Assembly (NCBI GenBank): GCA_030549775.1
Contig: CM060171.1
Span: 2,038,001-2,102,000 of the forward strand
Reading direction: 5' to 3'
Source of the DNA: Tamarix chinensis
Lineage: Eukaryota > Streptophyta > Magnoliopsida > Caryophyllales > Tamaricaceae
DNA length: 64,000 nucleotides
The notes beneath the pieces are model-generated. The model did not search any database. It saw only the letters and a list, made by a program, of their open reading frames with translations, and had not been told where the DNA came from. Positions within the stretch are counted from its first letter, which is position 1. Every line of letters begins with the position of its first letter. The position numbers and the translations under genes are program-made. Positions 13,418 to 28,500 of the stretch are shown here, piece by piece.

Positions 13418-16400
13418 CAGGAACAAGCAAGAGCAAAGAAAGAGAAAGAAGAAAATGAGACTATAATAACACTCGAAAAAATAATTAATCCCTCAGATTT
13501 TCAATAGTTGTCGTCTAAGTTTTATTTTTGTTTGTTAATACTTGACGTTTACTATGGAATACTGCTACGAGCATCAATACTGCAAGGCCCAAGAGGAGGG
13601 TAAGGCCACCCCACTACTTACAAGACTATTACAGGCCGTGATCCAGGCCTTGATCCAACCGACCCTGCTTGATAATTGTCCTTTCTGTTAGAATTTATGC
13701 TGCGTATAGTCTTCTAGAAGAATATCCAAGTGTCTAGTCGGTTAGCCAGATCATGGATAAATCTTTCTGTTTTGCTGAGTCATTAGAAATCGTTAGGAGA
13801 GAATCCACTGTATTCTGCATGGCTATAAATGTGTAAACACGACCTGTGAAAAGGGGCAAGAGTAATATAGACGGAAATCCTCTTCTCTCACCTGTTTCCG
13901 GAGCAGCCACTGCTCGAAAGTGGCATATCCAATTTTAACCCTTACAAATACCAACCATTCGGCATTTAATTACTTTAGTATTTAGTATCTCTTCCCCTTT
14001 TTAGGTAAAATGTGGGGTCATTCATCATTTAATTGCTTTTGGTTTTAGTATCTCTCCTGCATTTGTTAGTAAAATGTGGGATGTTTATGCGGGGACAGTG
14101 AGAAAGTAAGAGAGGAAAGCGAGTAAAGAGATAAATTAATCAAGAGTAATCGGCTTCCTCAGTTACCACGAAATGCTAAAATGACAACTATTTCAAAACA
14201 GATGGAGTATAAGGAGCCACTCATGTAAAAATACATTGAATGTCAGATTAGATGGAGAAAACAGTTGTGATGTCCTTCCCGCAATTAATAGAGAGTGGAA
14301 GGATGATTTTGCATACTCGGAGCATAGTTGCACATAAAATCAAATCCATAGAGAAACATGAAGATTTTCCTTAGGCAGAAATTCGTTCACAAATTTAAAT
14401 CCATGAAATACAAGAAAAGCATACTAACATACAGCTCCCATCATGATACATACAAGTGCAACATATTGAATAGAAGTGAAGTTCCAACCTGATATTTATC
14501 AATTGTATGGACCTCCACAGAACTCATGTTTATGGCATTACTGATAAGATTTGCTTGAGAGTTATAAGGGGTGATGATACCAATGTCATCTTTATCAATT
14601 CCATGGCTAACCAATTTCTGTACAACCTGTAATTAAAGGATGAGAAACTCACTGCAAATTGCAAGATGGCAGCCCTCAAACATAGATGAAAAATAATTTT
14701 CTACATAATACTAGAAAGTAAAAAGACTACCTCAGCAATAATGTAAGCCTCAATTGGATTATTTACGATTTTATGATCCTTAGCCTCAAAAGCAGGTAAT
14801 AAATCTGGCCAGCGAACGAGTGTTGCATAAGCTTCTTGTTAACCAATTAAAACTTGCTTGAACAAGGATAAATATTATATATACCTGTGTCGATAAATAC
14901 TACGGGCCTCTCGGCATTTACAACCTGCAAAGCCATGTTGTTAGTAAGGTTGTTAGGGTGCTTTTCAACCGACAATTGGTATAAAATATATTCCAAGGAT
15001 TTGAAAAATAATTTGAGACACAATTACAGCAGTGTGATAGATCAGGTCTCAAAATAGTTTTCAGAAAGAAATGAACATCTCATACTTGGACGTATCGTTG
15101 ATTCATCACTGGGTCAATAAGAATTAATGGAGAAACTTCAGCATGTACCTTATAAATAAGAAGGAACTGTTTTCTCTGCTTACCGTATAAATGTACAGTC
15201 CGTCACTTATGTGAATTCTGATTGAGTGGCACACAAATTTCCCATGATTACAGGTCCTAACCAATAATAAATACTAACTCTATGTTCACTTTAACATAGT
15301 CCGATTAAAATGTGACAATTAGCTGCATGATAAAGCCCTCTCATGGACGAGCCCACCTAGCAAGTAAATGCTGAAGAAACGCAATAAATTCCATTCTAGT
15401 AGATTCAACACCAAGCACATGAAGCACAAATTAAGTACAAGATTGACAATAGAGTATACAGAAGGTGATCAAGTTGAGTACTGGAGCTTGGGGGAGATTA
15501 GATGAGATAATGACAAGATTGACGGAACGCAATAATTAGGATCCAGGTATAATTTTAGATACCACTTGATGAGATCTACATAACATAATGATTACTTCCA
15601 CCGTATCACTCTATGCTAGGTGGCTAGATGATGCCTTCTTTGGAAGATTAATGTCACCGAACAACGTAGCAAGTCAATATGCAGGTAATAGGTTATTGCA
15701 GGGCCAATCTAAAAGGGAGAGAAATGTCTAAATATGAAGAACAAAGGGGTATAGAAGATCTGCTGTGGAGATTTGTTGTTGGAAGTTCATGTCTCCACAG
15801 GAGGTACGGCCGTGCAGCTGTAGATGAAGAAAATGGACAATGAACAAAAAATAAGACAAGTTACTCTTGAGAAACGGTCCGCTAATATATATTTATGTAG
15901 CCAACCCCATGTAGCAAGGGGATGAAGCAATATTGGGTTTCAACTGATTTCATTAAAGATTAGAAGAAACATCTGAAGTTGCCTTCATAAGACACATGAC
16001 CTGTTCTTCAATAATTGAAGCAGCTACCTTGCGTCACTGGGTAATCATCCATAGATACAGAAATAATATTTCCTAGCTTTAATCTAAACGATGCATGCCT
16101 ATACAACATATAAATGAAACAGTATATGGACCAGGACCCTGAGTAAGCCACGGAAAGTTGTCAAGATAGCAATTTGAAAAGATTAATAATCCATGAACTT
16201 TTGTTTCAACTTCTACTTCCTCCTTCACCGTACATTATTTTTAGTTCTTGTTATCTTTCTCCTATAGAAATCCCGTAACTACTGCACATAAATAGCTGAA
16301 ATATCCAATAATTCTGCATCCCAAAACATCTATACAAAGATACCTTTTTAGTGACATGCATTACAAGTAAATAGTTCCCAAAAAAGATGAGAATGAGAAC

Positions 16401-19400
16401 AAATACAAGTACCAAAGGGAGGGGAGACAAGGTCAAATCACATATAGCATTAAAATTGATCTATGGCAACAACAGCTCTGTGTGGTGCGAGTAGAAGCAG
16501 AAAATCTAGAAGCCAGCTGACAGTTGTTAAGTAAGTTCATTGTACTGGCAATATTAGCCATTGAATTAGCTGAATCTGTAAAATGACATAAAAATGTAAC
16601 TGGACAGAAAAATAAGATTATTATTTTAGGGTGAAAGTGGACACTTACATGAAAAGCTAACCTTATGAGGAGGTTTTTTTATTACTTTGACCTATGCTAT
16701 CTTCTTCTTGTTTACGATATAAGCCAAGCAACTCTAGAATCTCAAAAACCAACCTGTTACGAGAGCTTATTGTACCTACTAAACACACTTCACATCTAGA
16801 ATTGAGTCAAGTCTTAGATTGCTCAAGCTCATTCGTTTATTTGACTAATGGATGTCCAGCTTGCATTATAGCTTTGTTTATCAAACAAGTCAATCTTGAC
16901 GGAGCCACCGTTGACCTTTAGCTGGCTTTGAATAACTTGATTGTGGATTTTTTTAGAGGAAAATAACCCTCAAAAAAGATTTTATATATAAGGCATAATT
17001 TATTTCACGAAATGGTGCTCAACACCTTAATTACATGAACCCACTGCTCTCTCTCTCACTACTTAAGTGCCCAACACTTTTCTTTATCTCTTAACTTGTT
17101 ACTCTACCTTTTTTTATTGTTTAGATGATAGGTAGTCACCACATATATACATATAACATCAAGAGAGAAGGTGCATGTGTTCTTATCACTTTGGATAAGT
17201 ATCCAACCTTATCCTTATTTTCATATCATCCTTATCTTTATCTTCCAGGTCATGCTTGCCTCCTTATCTCCATCTTTAGCCTCTTATCTTCAAATTCATC
17301 AAAATCACTTTCTTTACCCTTTTCTCCTTATCTCAACATTTGCAGCCTTAGTATCTCTTGACCTAGTTCAATAGACGCATATGCTAAACAAGGTGGTGTG
17401 TGCTTAATGAAAGGTGGTGGTTTAGGGCTAATAACCACCAAAAGTTATAAAGAGAAGACGAAGGTGAGAAGTGGAATGTTATTTGATCTAAGGTGACTCC
17501 AAAGATCAAACAATCACAACTACAACTCAAGGTTTCAACACTTAGATAAAAATTGTGAATTTGAAAATATAAGACAAAGTCATCACTCAACTTTGTTAGG
17601 GGGGAGTTTTGAAAATCTGATATCCAAAACAAGGGATAGTGGCATTCTACAACTATTTATAGTGGCAGCCCAAAGGCTTCAAAGTCCATTCGGACAATCA
17701 GTATTTTCCAGAAGGTCCATTTGGGCTTGGTTAATAACCAAGTATAGCTGGCTTTTACACAAAATATGCTGCAGATTTCTACCGAACACCATCACATTCT
17801 ACACTTTGATTTTCTTTACTTCATGTGTAACACTTGCTGCAACACTTGGTTGATTGTACTAGGTTAGGTGGCACAAAAGTTCATCATTCTTGGCGAAACA
17901 AAAAAAAAGGGGGGCTGGCTGGAATTTTTTTTTTTTGGTGGCTGGCATGCCCCCATGTACATAACTTGCATGGCTCATGCATGGGTTTATATATGCATTA
18001 ATTTTCCCTAAATGTTAGCTAATTAATTTTGCTCAAATTAAGCGTTTTGTGGTCCTCTAACTTGAAAAAATTAATTAGTGAAATGTCATAAGGGGATGCT
18101 CCTACATCATCAACTCAGTCAAATATGATGGCTAAAAAGAAGATAATTATTGTTATTGTTCATACTCCCCCTCAATAATTATCTTCATTTGATCTTGTAG
18201 TCCAGCCAAGTTGTCTTAAATTCTTCAAACTCTATACCACAAGTCCTTTTAAGAAAATATCTACAACTTGGGATGTGCTTCATCTTAATGTTGTCTTGCA
18301 ACATTTTTTCTTTGATAAAGTGGAAGTACAATTACACATGAATAGTTCAAGCATGAAATACCGGATTTCTATTTGGCGGACTGCCGAATAATAGTCATAG
18401 TATAACTTTACTACACAAGTTACTAGTTGATTTAGCTCTTGTAAAAGTTACTTCATCCATGTACACCCTTGAGTTTCCATAACTACCACTCCATACTCTT
18501 TGTACTCGATAAAATACAGTAGGTTGTCTTTTACAACACCAAGACATTACTCAAGGTAAACATATATCTGGTTGCTGAACGACGAGTATGTAGTCACTAA
18601 CATAATCAACACAATAATACCCTTCAACTTGGCAACCATAATCAAAGGTGCCCTTGACATATCCCAAAATTCGACGTACAGGTGAGATTTCTTTGAAGTT
18701 TGCATGAATCATTTTACTACACCAATTGCATATGATATGTCAGGTAATGTCATAGTTAGGTAAATTAAACTACCTATAATTTTTTGCACATGGTAGAGTT
18801 TTCTAATTCTTTTTGTTAATCTCTAGCGTTGTAAAGAATAGCTTGCAGTCTAACATGTCATATCTCTTTAATAGGTCTTGAGTGTACCTCTATTAACACA
18901 AAAATAATCATTATTTAGTTCTGTCAACTTTAAAGCCTAAAAAATGTTTTAGCTCTCCATGTTCCTTCATCTGAAGGCATATAGATAAATTCTCTTGTTC
19001 ATTAAATATGTTCTTCATCACCTTCTTGATAATGAGATCATCAACATATATACTAGCACTATAAATAGCTTGGCATTTCTAACTTTGACGGACAAGCTTA
19101 AATCAGCCAGTGCCACTAAAAAAAAAAAATCAACTATCTTTCTATACCAAGCTCTTAGTGTCAACTTCAATGCCTTCGTTAACCTAGATGCATAATTCAA
19201 ATGATTTTTATTTTGGAACCCCTCTACTTCGTATATATTTCTCAATGTAGTTCACCATGCAAAAAGTTATTTTTAACATCCATCTCCAAAAGTCTCCAAT
19301 ACTTGCTTGCTACTAAAGCAAACAGCACATGTGCAGCAGTAATTTCGGCAGATGGATTAAATGTTTCATCATAGTCCAAGCCATACTTTTTGTGAGAACC

Positions 19401-22400
19401 CTCAAGCAACCACTCTAGCCTTATACCTTTCTATTAACCCATCTAAATGAGTCTTGACGTTGTACACCAATTTACATGAGATGGATTGCATGTTGATAGG
19501 TATAAGCACCAACTCCCAGGCTACTTTAATGCCTTTATATCTTCTTCCATAGCATCTCTCTATTTTTATTTTTATTTTGGTTGCTTCTTCATAGGTTTTT
19601 GGCTCTACTATGCTATTATATTCTACCAGTGTTACATTTGCGTATCTAGGATTCGACTTGCATATTTTAGTAGATCTCCTTGGTTGTGGCTAAGTTACTT
19701 CTTCTAATTATTTTATCTAACCTGATCAAGTTAGTAACATTGACAATTTCTACCTGCGATGGTTGCATTTTTTCTAGATCTAGTTGCACCTCTATCTGCT
19801 TTTGCACTTGTTCCTCAAACTATCATATCCGATTGAACAATCTTCTTGCCAAACTTGGTACGTTCTTGACTCAGCACAAAAACATAACATACACAACCAA
19901 ATACTCTAAAATAACTCGCAAATGGTTTTGTGCCCCATAACTTCTCATATGGTAAAATAAGCCCAAGTCTTGCTTGAGGTAGCCTGTTGATGACATATGC
20001 AATTGTTTTCACACATTCTACCTAGAGACATGGTGGAACATTTTTGGCATACAACATACTCCTCCATGCCTATGCTACTCTCTATGACTCCATTTTGTTG
20101 TGAAGTATTAGGATAAGTCAGTTGTTTTAATATTCCATTTTTTTTAGTGGAAATTGAAAGAACTCCTTTGAGGTGTATTCTACTCTGTTATCAGTTCACA
20201 AACACAAAATTTTGCGCCCAAGTTCTTTCTCAACATTTTTTTTAACTCAATGAATCTAGATTTTTCTTTCATGATGTCAGCCCACACGTATCTTGAGAAA
20301 TCTTAAATAAATGTTATGATATACATGTTGTTTCTACTAACAAATAGCTGCTTTACTAGTTCCAACACATCTAAATGAAACAACTCTAAGGGCAACTTTA
20401 ATCTGTATCTCGACTCTTCATATGATAGATAGTGAGTTTTTCCGTATTAACACCCGACATCGGCAACATTTTCTCCAATCTCCAAATTATGAAGAATCCA
20501 AAGCATTTCTTTCTTCATCATCACTTTTAGCTTGATGTAGCTCACGTGGCCTAATCTTGCATGTCACAAGCCTGTGTGTTGCACATTTTCTTGTCTTGTC
20601 CACGTATGTCGTTTGTGCTAACATATACACTCAAGTCATCTTCCCTCCACAAGTGGTTATGGGCTTCAAACTTTTGTAGACTGTAATATCTTTTGGTCTG
20701 AGCACAATATAATTACTTGAAGATGTTAATTATGATACTGATAATAAATTATTATTCATACACGGTACATGGTTAATATCATTCACTTGGATTTGATGTG
20801 GATTGAATCATGGGATGATAATGCTCTTCCCTATATGAGTAAGCAGTAGCTTGGAGATGTTTTTTGTCACGACATTTCATAGTACTTCATACTCCAAAAT
20901 ATCAAGTAACTTCTCTTCGTCTCTGCTTATGTGATTGGAGCAACCATAATCACTGATCAAACCATCATTTTAGTTAATGGTTTTATTGCTCAATGTTGCT
21001 AGAGCTAATTCTTCCACTAGCTCATTGATGCATGATGCAGCAATTTCCTCTTCTTTGATATATTTGGACTCTTCTACAACAAATGAAGTATAAAAATCTC
21101 GTTCTTCTTCACTCCCATCCTTCTTAATAGTAGCATCATTGCCTTCAGCCTTTGGAGCTTTGCAACTCCGAGCAAAGGGGCCTTTTCATGCACAATTATA
21201 ACATCGGTACTCTTAAAGACAATATTTATTATTGACATTTTGATTTTTTTAACAAGGTTGCCTATCTCCCCGTCGGCGTTAACCTCTACCACCACGTCTT
21301 TACTAATATTGTCATCCTCTTCTCTAACTTTCACCTTCATCATCATGTTCGGCCACAATGCTCTCTATTCAGCTAAGAGAGACCTATCTTTGTTTATTGA
21401 AACTTTAGATATTTTCTCGTTTAAAGCTTATTGGTTAGCCAAAATACTCGCTGACTCTATTAGAGTTGTTCTTTTTATCATTTTTGTAATGGGGTTATCT
21501 AGCTCCTCATCACTATGTACCTCTACCACCACAACCTCTTTGCTAATATTATTGTTACCGTCTTCAACTTTCACCTTCTTTTACTCATCTCTGGCCATGG
21601 TGTTTTCCTTTTAGCTAGGTAAACCTTATCCATGTTTATTGAAAATTTAGATATTTGCTCATCTAGATCTCTTGGTTAGCCTAAATACTCTCTAATTGAG
21701 TTAGAATTAGTTCTTCCCCCCAACCTCTTACAACCATAATTATCCTATTATATTTAGCATTTAACTCATGGATAATTATCCCTTTTTTGTTCTTACTTTA
21801 TTAATGACATATTTAGGGTCTAACTTTAAAATAAAATTGTAGAGGAATTTTACTTTGGTAAAGTGTTGGCTTACTACCATATCCTCTTATTTGGTGGGCA
21901 TGAGCTCATTCTATAATTGCCACAATTTTACATCATTCTTCCTTGTGAAAAATGTGTTAAGGTATCCCATGCCTCCTTTGTTGTTGTCAACTTGATTTGT
22001 TGTAAAAACTCATCTTCAATGAGAGATAACACGTGCATAGCCTTTCCAACCTTGATTTTTCATTTCTTTTTTTTTCTCCTCATTATTAGTTAGTAGGATC
22101 ATTTCTGAATCATCAACTATGCTCTATAGATATTGGCCTAGTAAGTAATACTTTACACGTAAACTTCATGTATCATTGTTGTTATCGTTGAGCTTCTCAA
22201 TCAAGCTAGAGGTTTGTATGAGATCCACCATAAATTTTTGTTAGTGTTTAACACTTGCTTCCCGAAAACCTAACTTTGATACCAGATGAAGAAGTTCTTT
22301 GGGAATTTTTTGAGGAAAATAACATTAAAAGAAGACTTTATATACAAGGGATAATTTCTTTTACAAAATAGTGCCCAACGCCTTAATTACATGAACTCAC

Positions 22401-22480
22401 TTCTCTCTTTCTTGCTACTTAAGTGCCCAGCACTTTCTTTTCTCTCAACTTCTTACTCTCTACAATTGACATGTAGTCAC

Positions 22481-22513
<33 letters not shown>

Positions 22514-25500
22514 AGCATCAAGAGAGAAAGTGTGTGTGTTCTTATCATTATGGATAAGTATCCAAACTTATCCTTATCTTCCTATCATCCTTATCCTTAT
22601 TTTCCATGCCATGCTTGTCTCATTACCTCCATATTTATCTTCTTATCTTCAACTTCATCCTTTTCACTTTTTTCACTCCTATCTCCTTATCTCAATATGT
22701 GCATCTTTATCTCCATATCAATTCCAACTTAGTCAAATATGATGGCTAAGAAGATAATTACTATTATTTTTAGGCTTGATTAAGAATATTGTTGTTCAAA
22801 CTCATATTAAGACTTCAACGAGATTTCAATGTGGCCAAGTTTGAGCTTAGTTCAAATATGAACACATTTATAACTCAACAAAATTCCTTTACCAAAAGAG
22901 TTAGAATGCAAGGAAAAATATAACTATGGATACTCATAATAATAAGATCACATAAAATACTAATCCATCTGTTTCATAATATAAATCATATTAGCTTTTT
23001 AAATTTATTTCAAAATACAAGTCATATTGTGGAAATTCATAATACTTAATTGATTCATTTCTCTATTTTACTAAGAGTTTAAAGGACTAGTGATCGAATT
23101 TCTAAAGCATATACATTTATAATTTTTTTTAATCTATATCAAAGCTAAACATGACCTATATTGTAAAACACAAGGCATAATTTTTATGACAACTATCCAA
23201 GTTTGGTTTAATAATACCTATTTATACAAGTAATTAACAAATTGTTTCATGAAAAACATAAACATAGACAAGTGACTTTGTTCGGTTGCATACAAATCAA
23301 CGACATCTCGATTACCTGCTCCGTCCAAGATGAGATAAACCTAAAATTTGAAAGCTTGAGCTTGGCACTCTCCACATCAGAAGAACCACAACGAAGTCTG
23401 TCACCATAGATTAGGGCATTTGACAGATCCATGATGCCAGCACACATACGGTACTACATAAAGCAACAAAAATATTTTGAGGATGTTAATACATCTAAAA
23501 TAAATGTGTATACAAAAGCAAAAACTAATTCTACAGCTTTACCTGACACTTCAACTCTGAGATTGCTTGGGGGTGTGCTTCTGAAAGCCGACAAAATAAA
23601 CTTACCCCCATTCCATTTTCTCGGGCCTCTGCACTCTAATAAGACAAAGAGTAAGGCTCACACAGGAACTACAGCAGCAAGCATGAAACCAATAGGCCCA
23701 TTACTAAATATACTTATATTAGGAGGAGTTGTTAAGGCTAATGGGTTAAGTTTGGGTAAGGTGGTCCATTAGGGGGGGGGGAATTAACATAAATTAGCTA
23801 CGAGCATGGGAATCTGTGAGGTGGGGCTTTCTATTAAGGAGAGGGATCTATATAGGCTTGTGTGTACAGAGAAGAGAGGGAAGAGAAAAAGATATATGTG
23901 GAGGATTCAATCCCTCAAAGTCCTATGCTTATATCACTAAGTTGTGGTTCATCAATAAAATTACTCTTTCATCATCATCATCTCTCAATTGGTCATTCTT
24001 CTTTATTTTTATTTAACAATTTTGTTTCAAAGCTCCCTTTGATCCGAATGGCCAAGAAAGTTGATATGCTGGAGGAGAAGCTTAATGTAATGCAACGGGA
24101 ACGAAAGGAAAGTAATGACATCAAGGAATGAAAGGTATGTATGGAAAAATGTTAGGAAGACATTTCCAATAAGATGATTCAGGCAGTCAAGATGGAAGGG
24201 CGTGAATCTTCAACTCGAGACGTGAGAAAGCAAAGAGAGAATGATGTGCAAACCACTATGCCCATCGTCGTAGAGTATCAAAGTGAATTCAAGCCCCCTC
24301 GACAATTGGAATTCCTCATTTTCGATGGTTATGATCCAAATGGGTGGCTCTTCAAGGTCGAGCATTATTTTGGCCTCAATAGGGTTAGCAATGGTGAAAA
24401 ATTGAAGGCAACAACCATGGTTATGGAAGGTTGAGCTATAGCTTGGTACTAATATGTTGAAAAGAATTGACGCTTTCATTCCTGGAAGAGTTTTAAAGAG
24501 GCATTATTCATGCATAAGGTTGTAAATAAATCGAGCTGAGACAAACACCCCTAAGCTTGAACTCGGCTCACTTAAGAAACGAGCTTGAAATAAGGCTCAA
24601 GCTAGACTTCTTTAACTAAATGAATGAGCTGAGCCAAGTTGCGCTCACAAGCTTAAGCTAAAATTGAACCAAGCTTAGTTTGTTTAATAAACAAGCCTAA
24701 AAGTAGTGTTTTAAAAATCGCACTGAAAATTAACCCAATGGACCTCCTATTATACGGTTTAACGGCGGTTTGATCAAGAATTACTTTTATTTAAAAAAAT
24801 GTCTAGTGTGATATGATCTCGATTCAACCGGTCTAACTAGATCAAACAAGATCATTCATCCTTGATATTTCCCTCCTAAAAGAAATGAGAACGCTTAGTG
24901 CGTACCGGAATCAATCCAGTTCAACCGGTTTTCCCCCTCCCCCCCCCCAAGTTTTTTTCATCGGTACGCTATTTTCAAAACTAGATAATTTTACACCAAT
25001 GGGCAACCCAGTATCCAGTTGGACTAATTGAATTGACTGGTCTGGTTTTTTGTTCATTGTCTGAAAGTAAGGCTTGGGTTTGGCTCATTTAACTAAACAA
25101 GCCAAACAATTCGTGAGTCAACTCCACTTATTTACAGCCTTAGTTTCAACCTAAGTCTGAGGTATTCTTATGTGAGAAGTTTTTGGCGGTCAAACAGGAA
25201 GAGATGGTGGAAGAATTCATTGAGGAGTTTGAGTTGTTAGCCTTGTCGTTGTAAGGTTGACTACCAGCCAGGCTGGTAGAGAACAAGTTCTTGAATGGAC
25301 TAAAACCAAGCATATAGGTTGGAGTCAAGATGAGGAAACCACATGGGCTGGACAAATTGATGGAGGCAACCCAAGAGGTGGAGGATAAGCAGCGAGTCAC
25401 CATTGAGGAATTAGCTAGATCCACGTTGGGGCAAATAAGTGGTAAATCAAATCTTGAATCTAGAAACTACACCTCCAGATCAAGTTATAACACCTCAATA

Positions 25501-28500
25501 GGGCCCAATATGTTCATAAAGAACCACATCTCTCCTCGCACCTCAACCCCTCCTCCTTCAGTGCAATCAAAAGGCGACAAGTATGTTCAAGGTTCGTACA
25601 CCTACCAGCAACTCTCAAACACTGAAATCACTCATCGCAGGGATAAGGGGCTATATTTTAAATGTACTAAGAAGTTTGGTCCATGTCACATGTGCAAAAA
25701 CTAAACACTCTAGGTGTTGTTGGTCTAAGGGGCTACCCTCTCGACGTTGAAGAATTTGAAGATAAGATGGTAAACCCTAAGGTGGAAACAAAAGGAGATC
25801 AAATGCACCTATATGAGATGGGAACCTTAACTAGAGGTGATGCACCAAAGGTCAAGGGCGTCATGGAACTATCTTTGAACTCAGTAGTGTGTTTCAGCAA
25901 TCACCAACCATAAAGCTCCAAGACAATATAAGGGGTAAGTCAATTGTGGTTCTTATAGATTCTGGGACGACACAAATTTATTTCTCTTCATATGGTCAAG
26001 CACCAAGGATTGCAACTCTATCGAATTGGAGAATATGGCATCTTATTAGGTACTGGAAGTTCAATTCCAGCTCATGGGGTGTGTAAGGGTGTGTGATTGA
26101 CGTTACAAAAGATGGACGTTATCAAAGATTTTTGCCAATTAAGTTGAGCAGCGCTGACATCATACACTTAGAATGCAGTGGCTGGAAAAACTGAGAATGA
26201 CTCAGGTTAATTGGAAAACCTTTATATTGGGTACCACTTTGGTGACACTAAGGAGAGAACCAAGTCTTTTGTTGTACTAAAGTATCATTGCAGGCATTGA
26301 TGAAGATAATTTGAAAGGAGAGTCAAGATCTTAATTGAGTTGAATTCCTTAGATGAGTCATCTAGGGAAGCACCAAAGTCCTTTATTCTAACACAGGTAG
26401 CTCTAGTTATGGGGAATCTTTCAAACTTGATGGCTAAGCCTTCTAGGCTCCCACCGGTGTGGGGGTTAGACCACCAAATTGAACTCAAGCCGCGTACTAC
26501 TTTGGTTAGTGTGCAGCCATACAAATACCCACATGTGCAAAAGAATGAAATTGAGACAATGGTGGGAGACATGTTGGCTGCTAGGATCGTCCTATCTAGC
26601 CAAAGCCCTTACTTAAGCCCAATACTCTTGGTAAAGAAGGATGGGTGGTGGCACTTTTATGTGGAAAATAAAGCCCTGAACTGGAAAATTGTTCCAAATA
26701 AATTTCCAATACCAATAATTGATAAGCTATTGGACGAACTCTATGGGGTAGTGATTTATTTGAAACTAGATATCACCAAATTCAAGTCAATCTAGCGAAT
26801 ATACCAAATACACTTTTTAGGACACATGAAGGGCATTACGAATTTCTAGCCATGCCTTTTTGCTTAACTAATGCACCCTCCACCTTCTAGGCCTTGATGA
26901 AGCAAGTATTTCGGCCATACTTGTGTTAGTTTGTGCTCGTATTTGTTGACAATATCTTGGTTTATAGCTCTTCACAAGAGGAGCATGTGGAAAATATAGG
27001 GAAGGTAATGAATGCATTGCAAGAACACTCTATTCTTCAACACTAAGAAGTGCTTGTTTGATCAGGAAACATTGGAGTACTTGGACATTTTATATCTACA
27101 GAGGGCATGGTAGCAAATCCAATGAAGGTAAAGGCTATGTTGGATTGGACTATTCCCGAGAATCGTAAAGAGTCAAGGGTTTCTTGGAGATCATGGGGGT
27201 ACTGTAGCAAATTTGTAAAGGGATATGGGCACCTAGTAGCTCCTCTAACCTACCAGCCAAAAAAAGATCAATTCGATTGGAACCCGGAAGCTCAACAAAC
27301 TTTTAAGGCTTTGAGACTAGCCATGACTTCGGTCCCTATTTTAGCCTTACCTGATTTTTCTAAGGTGCTCATACTAGAGAAGGATGCCTCCGAGGTTGGA
27401 TTGGGAGTTGTCTTAATGTAGGGCCAACGCACTATCACTTATTTCAATCATGTTTTGGGACTCAAGACAAGGCTAAAATCAGTGTATAAAAAGAGAGCTT
27501 ATGGCAATTGTACTAGTTGTAAAGAAATGGAGACACTATCTATTAGGGCATAAGTTTGTTGTGCGCACCGATTAGAGGAGTTTGAAATATCTCTTGGAGC
27601 GTCAGATTTTACTAGAGGAGCAGTTGAAATGGGTGGCAAAACCATGGAGTTATCAGTTAGACATAGAGTATAAGGCAGGCAAGAACAATAGGGTTGTGGA
27701 TTCATTGTCACAAATTGAGATCAATGGGCTCTTCTTTTCCATTACAGTGTTCATAACGAAGAGTCTGTGGGACTTGCTAGCTGAGATTGATGCAGATTCA
27801 TGGTTCAAAAAGATCAAAAGAGAGTTGTTGCACACCACCACTGCAAAAGATGGGCCTATACAATAGGGTCAGTTGTGGTACAAAGGACGTTTAGTGTTTC
27901 CCTAATACTCAATTTACATCCCACTTATCTTAGCCGAGTTCCATGGAGGCAAAGTGGGGAGGCATTTGGGGGTATTGAAGATTTACCAATATGCGGTAAG
28001 GGAGGTGTTCTAACCTGGAATGAGGAGGGATATCCAGCAAACTATCAATCGGTGTGTTGTCTACCAACAAAACAAGACATCTACCCTTTCACCTGCAAGC
28101 TTACTACGACCCTCTGCCAATATTTGATCAAATTTAGGAGATGTTAGCATTGATTTCATAGAAGGTTTGCCACATTTAAAAGAGTACAGTCAGCCAATCA
28201 AATCGTGACCGTGGTCGTGATAGCAGTATTGGAGTGCAGCGAATGATAAATTATGTGGTATGACCGTTGCAGCATAACTTTTTATTTTTGTTTCACTATA
28301 TACGCTAGTTATTATTTATTGATCATTTGAATATAAATATTCAATAAACTAGTATTTTATATTATATTAAAAGTATTTAAACGAGTCGTCATATGTTAAA
28401 TTGTTATAATAACCCTAAATTTGCCTTAGAATGAAAAAATACATGTCACTTAGTAGACATATAAAGGGAAAAAATAATAATACTTTATTATTACTCAATA

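Larger units (their letters stand above)
16938..22798 (-). mobile_element. Degenerate Ty1/copia retrotransposon in DNA2 intron 29, same strand as the gene
   Basis: 5' LTR 22287-22798 (about 512 bp) and 3' LTR about 16938-18162 are clearly alike over their outer and inner ends. The 3' LTR carries an extra block of about 735 bp (about 17370-18105). A primer-binding site complementary to initiator Met tRNA lies just inside the 5' LTR (22271-22284), and a GAGGGGGAGT polypurine tract just before the 3' LTR (18164-18173). Order on the minus strand is gag, zinc knuckle (about 21162-21203), integrase (19815-20900), RT (about 18700-19800), RNase H (18200-18700), the copia order. All ORFs are broken. 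I could not settle a target duplication. Confidence 0.85.
12448..23635 (-). other. DNA2: DNA2 exons 28-34: SF1 helicase domain 2A and C-terminus
   Basis: Residues 1177-1428. [12 protein letters not shown], then QYRM split across exons 28/29 (motif IV), [27 protein letters not shown] (motif V, split between exons 32 and 33) and VNVALTRAK (motif VI, Arg1375) followed by KKLIMVGS. The tail after about residue 1404 is poorly conserved and ends in CSQV before TAG. Exons 29 and 30 are 8.4 kb apart because of the copia insertion; exon 30 is only 40 bases. Confidence 0.9.

Noticed and set aside
14820..14860. Extra exon between exons 30 and 31
   Set aside because: The exon 30 donor and exon 31 acceptor join in phase and rebuild the conserved TDLLPAFEA reading without it.
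22483..22742. ORFs starting in VCVCVC repeats
   Set aside because: Driven by the (TG)n run in the copia LTR.
26285..26572. 95-codon minus-strand ORF in the gypsy RT region
   Set aside because: Antisense shadow of the RT reading on the plus strand.
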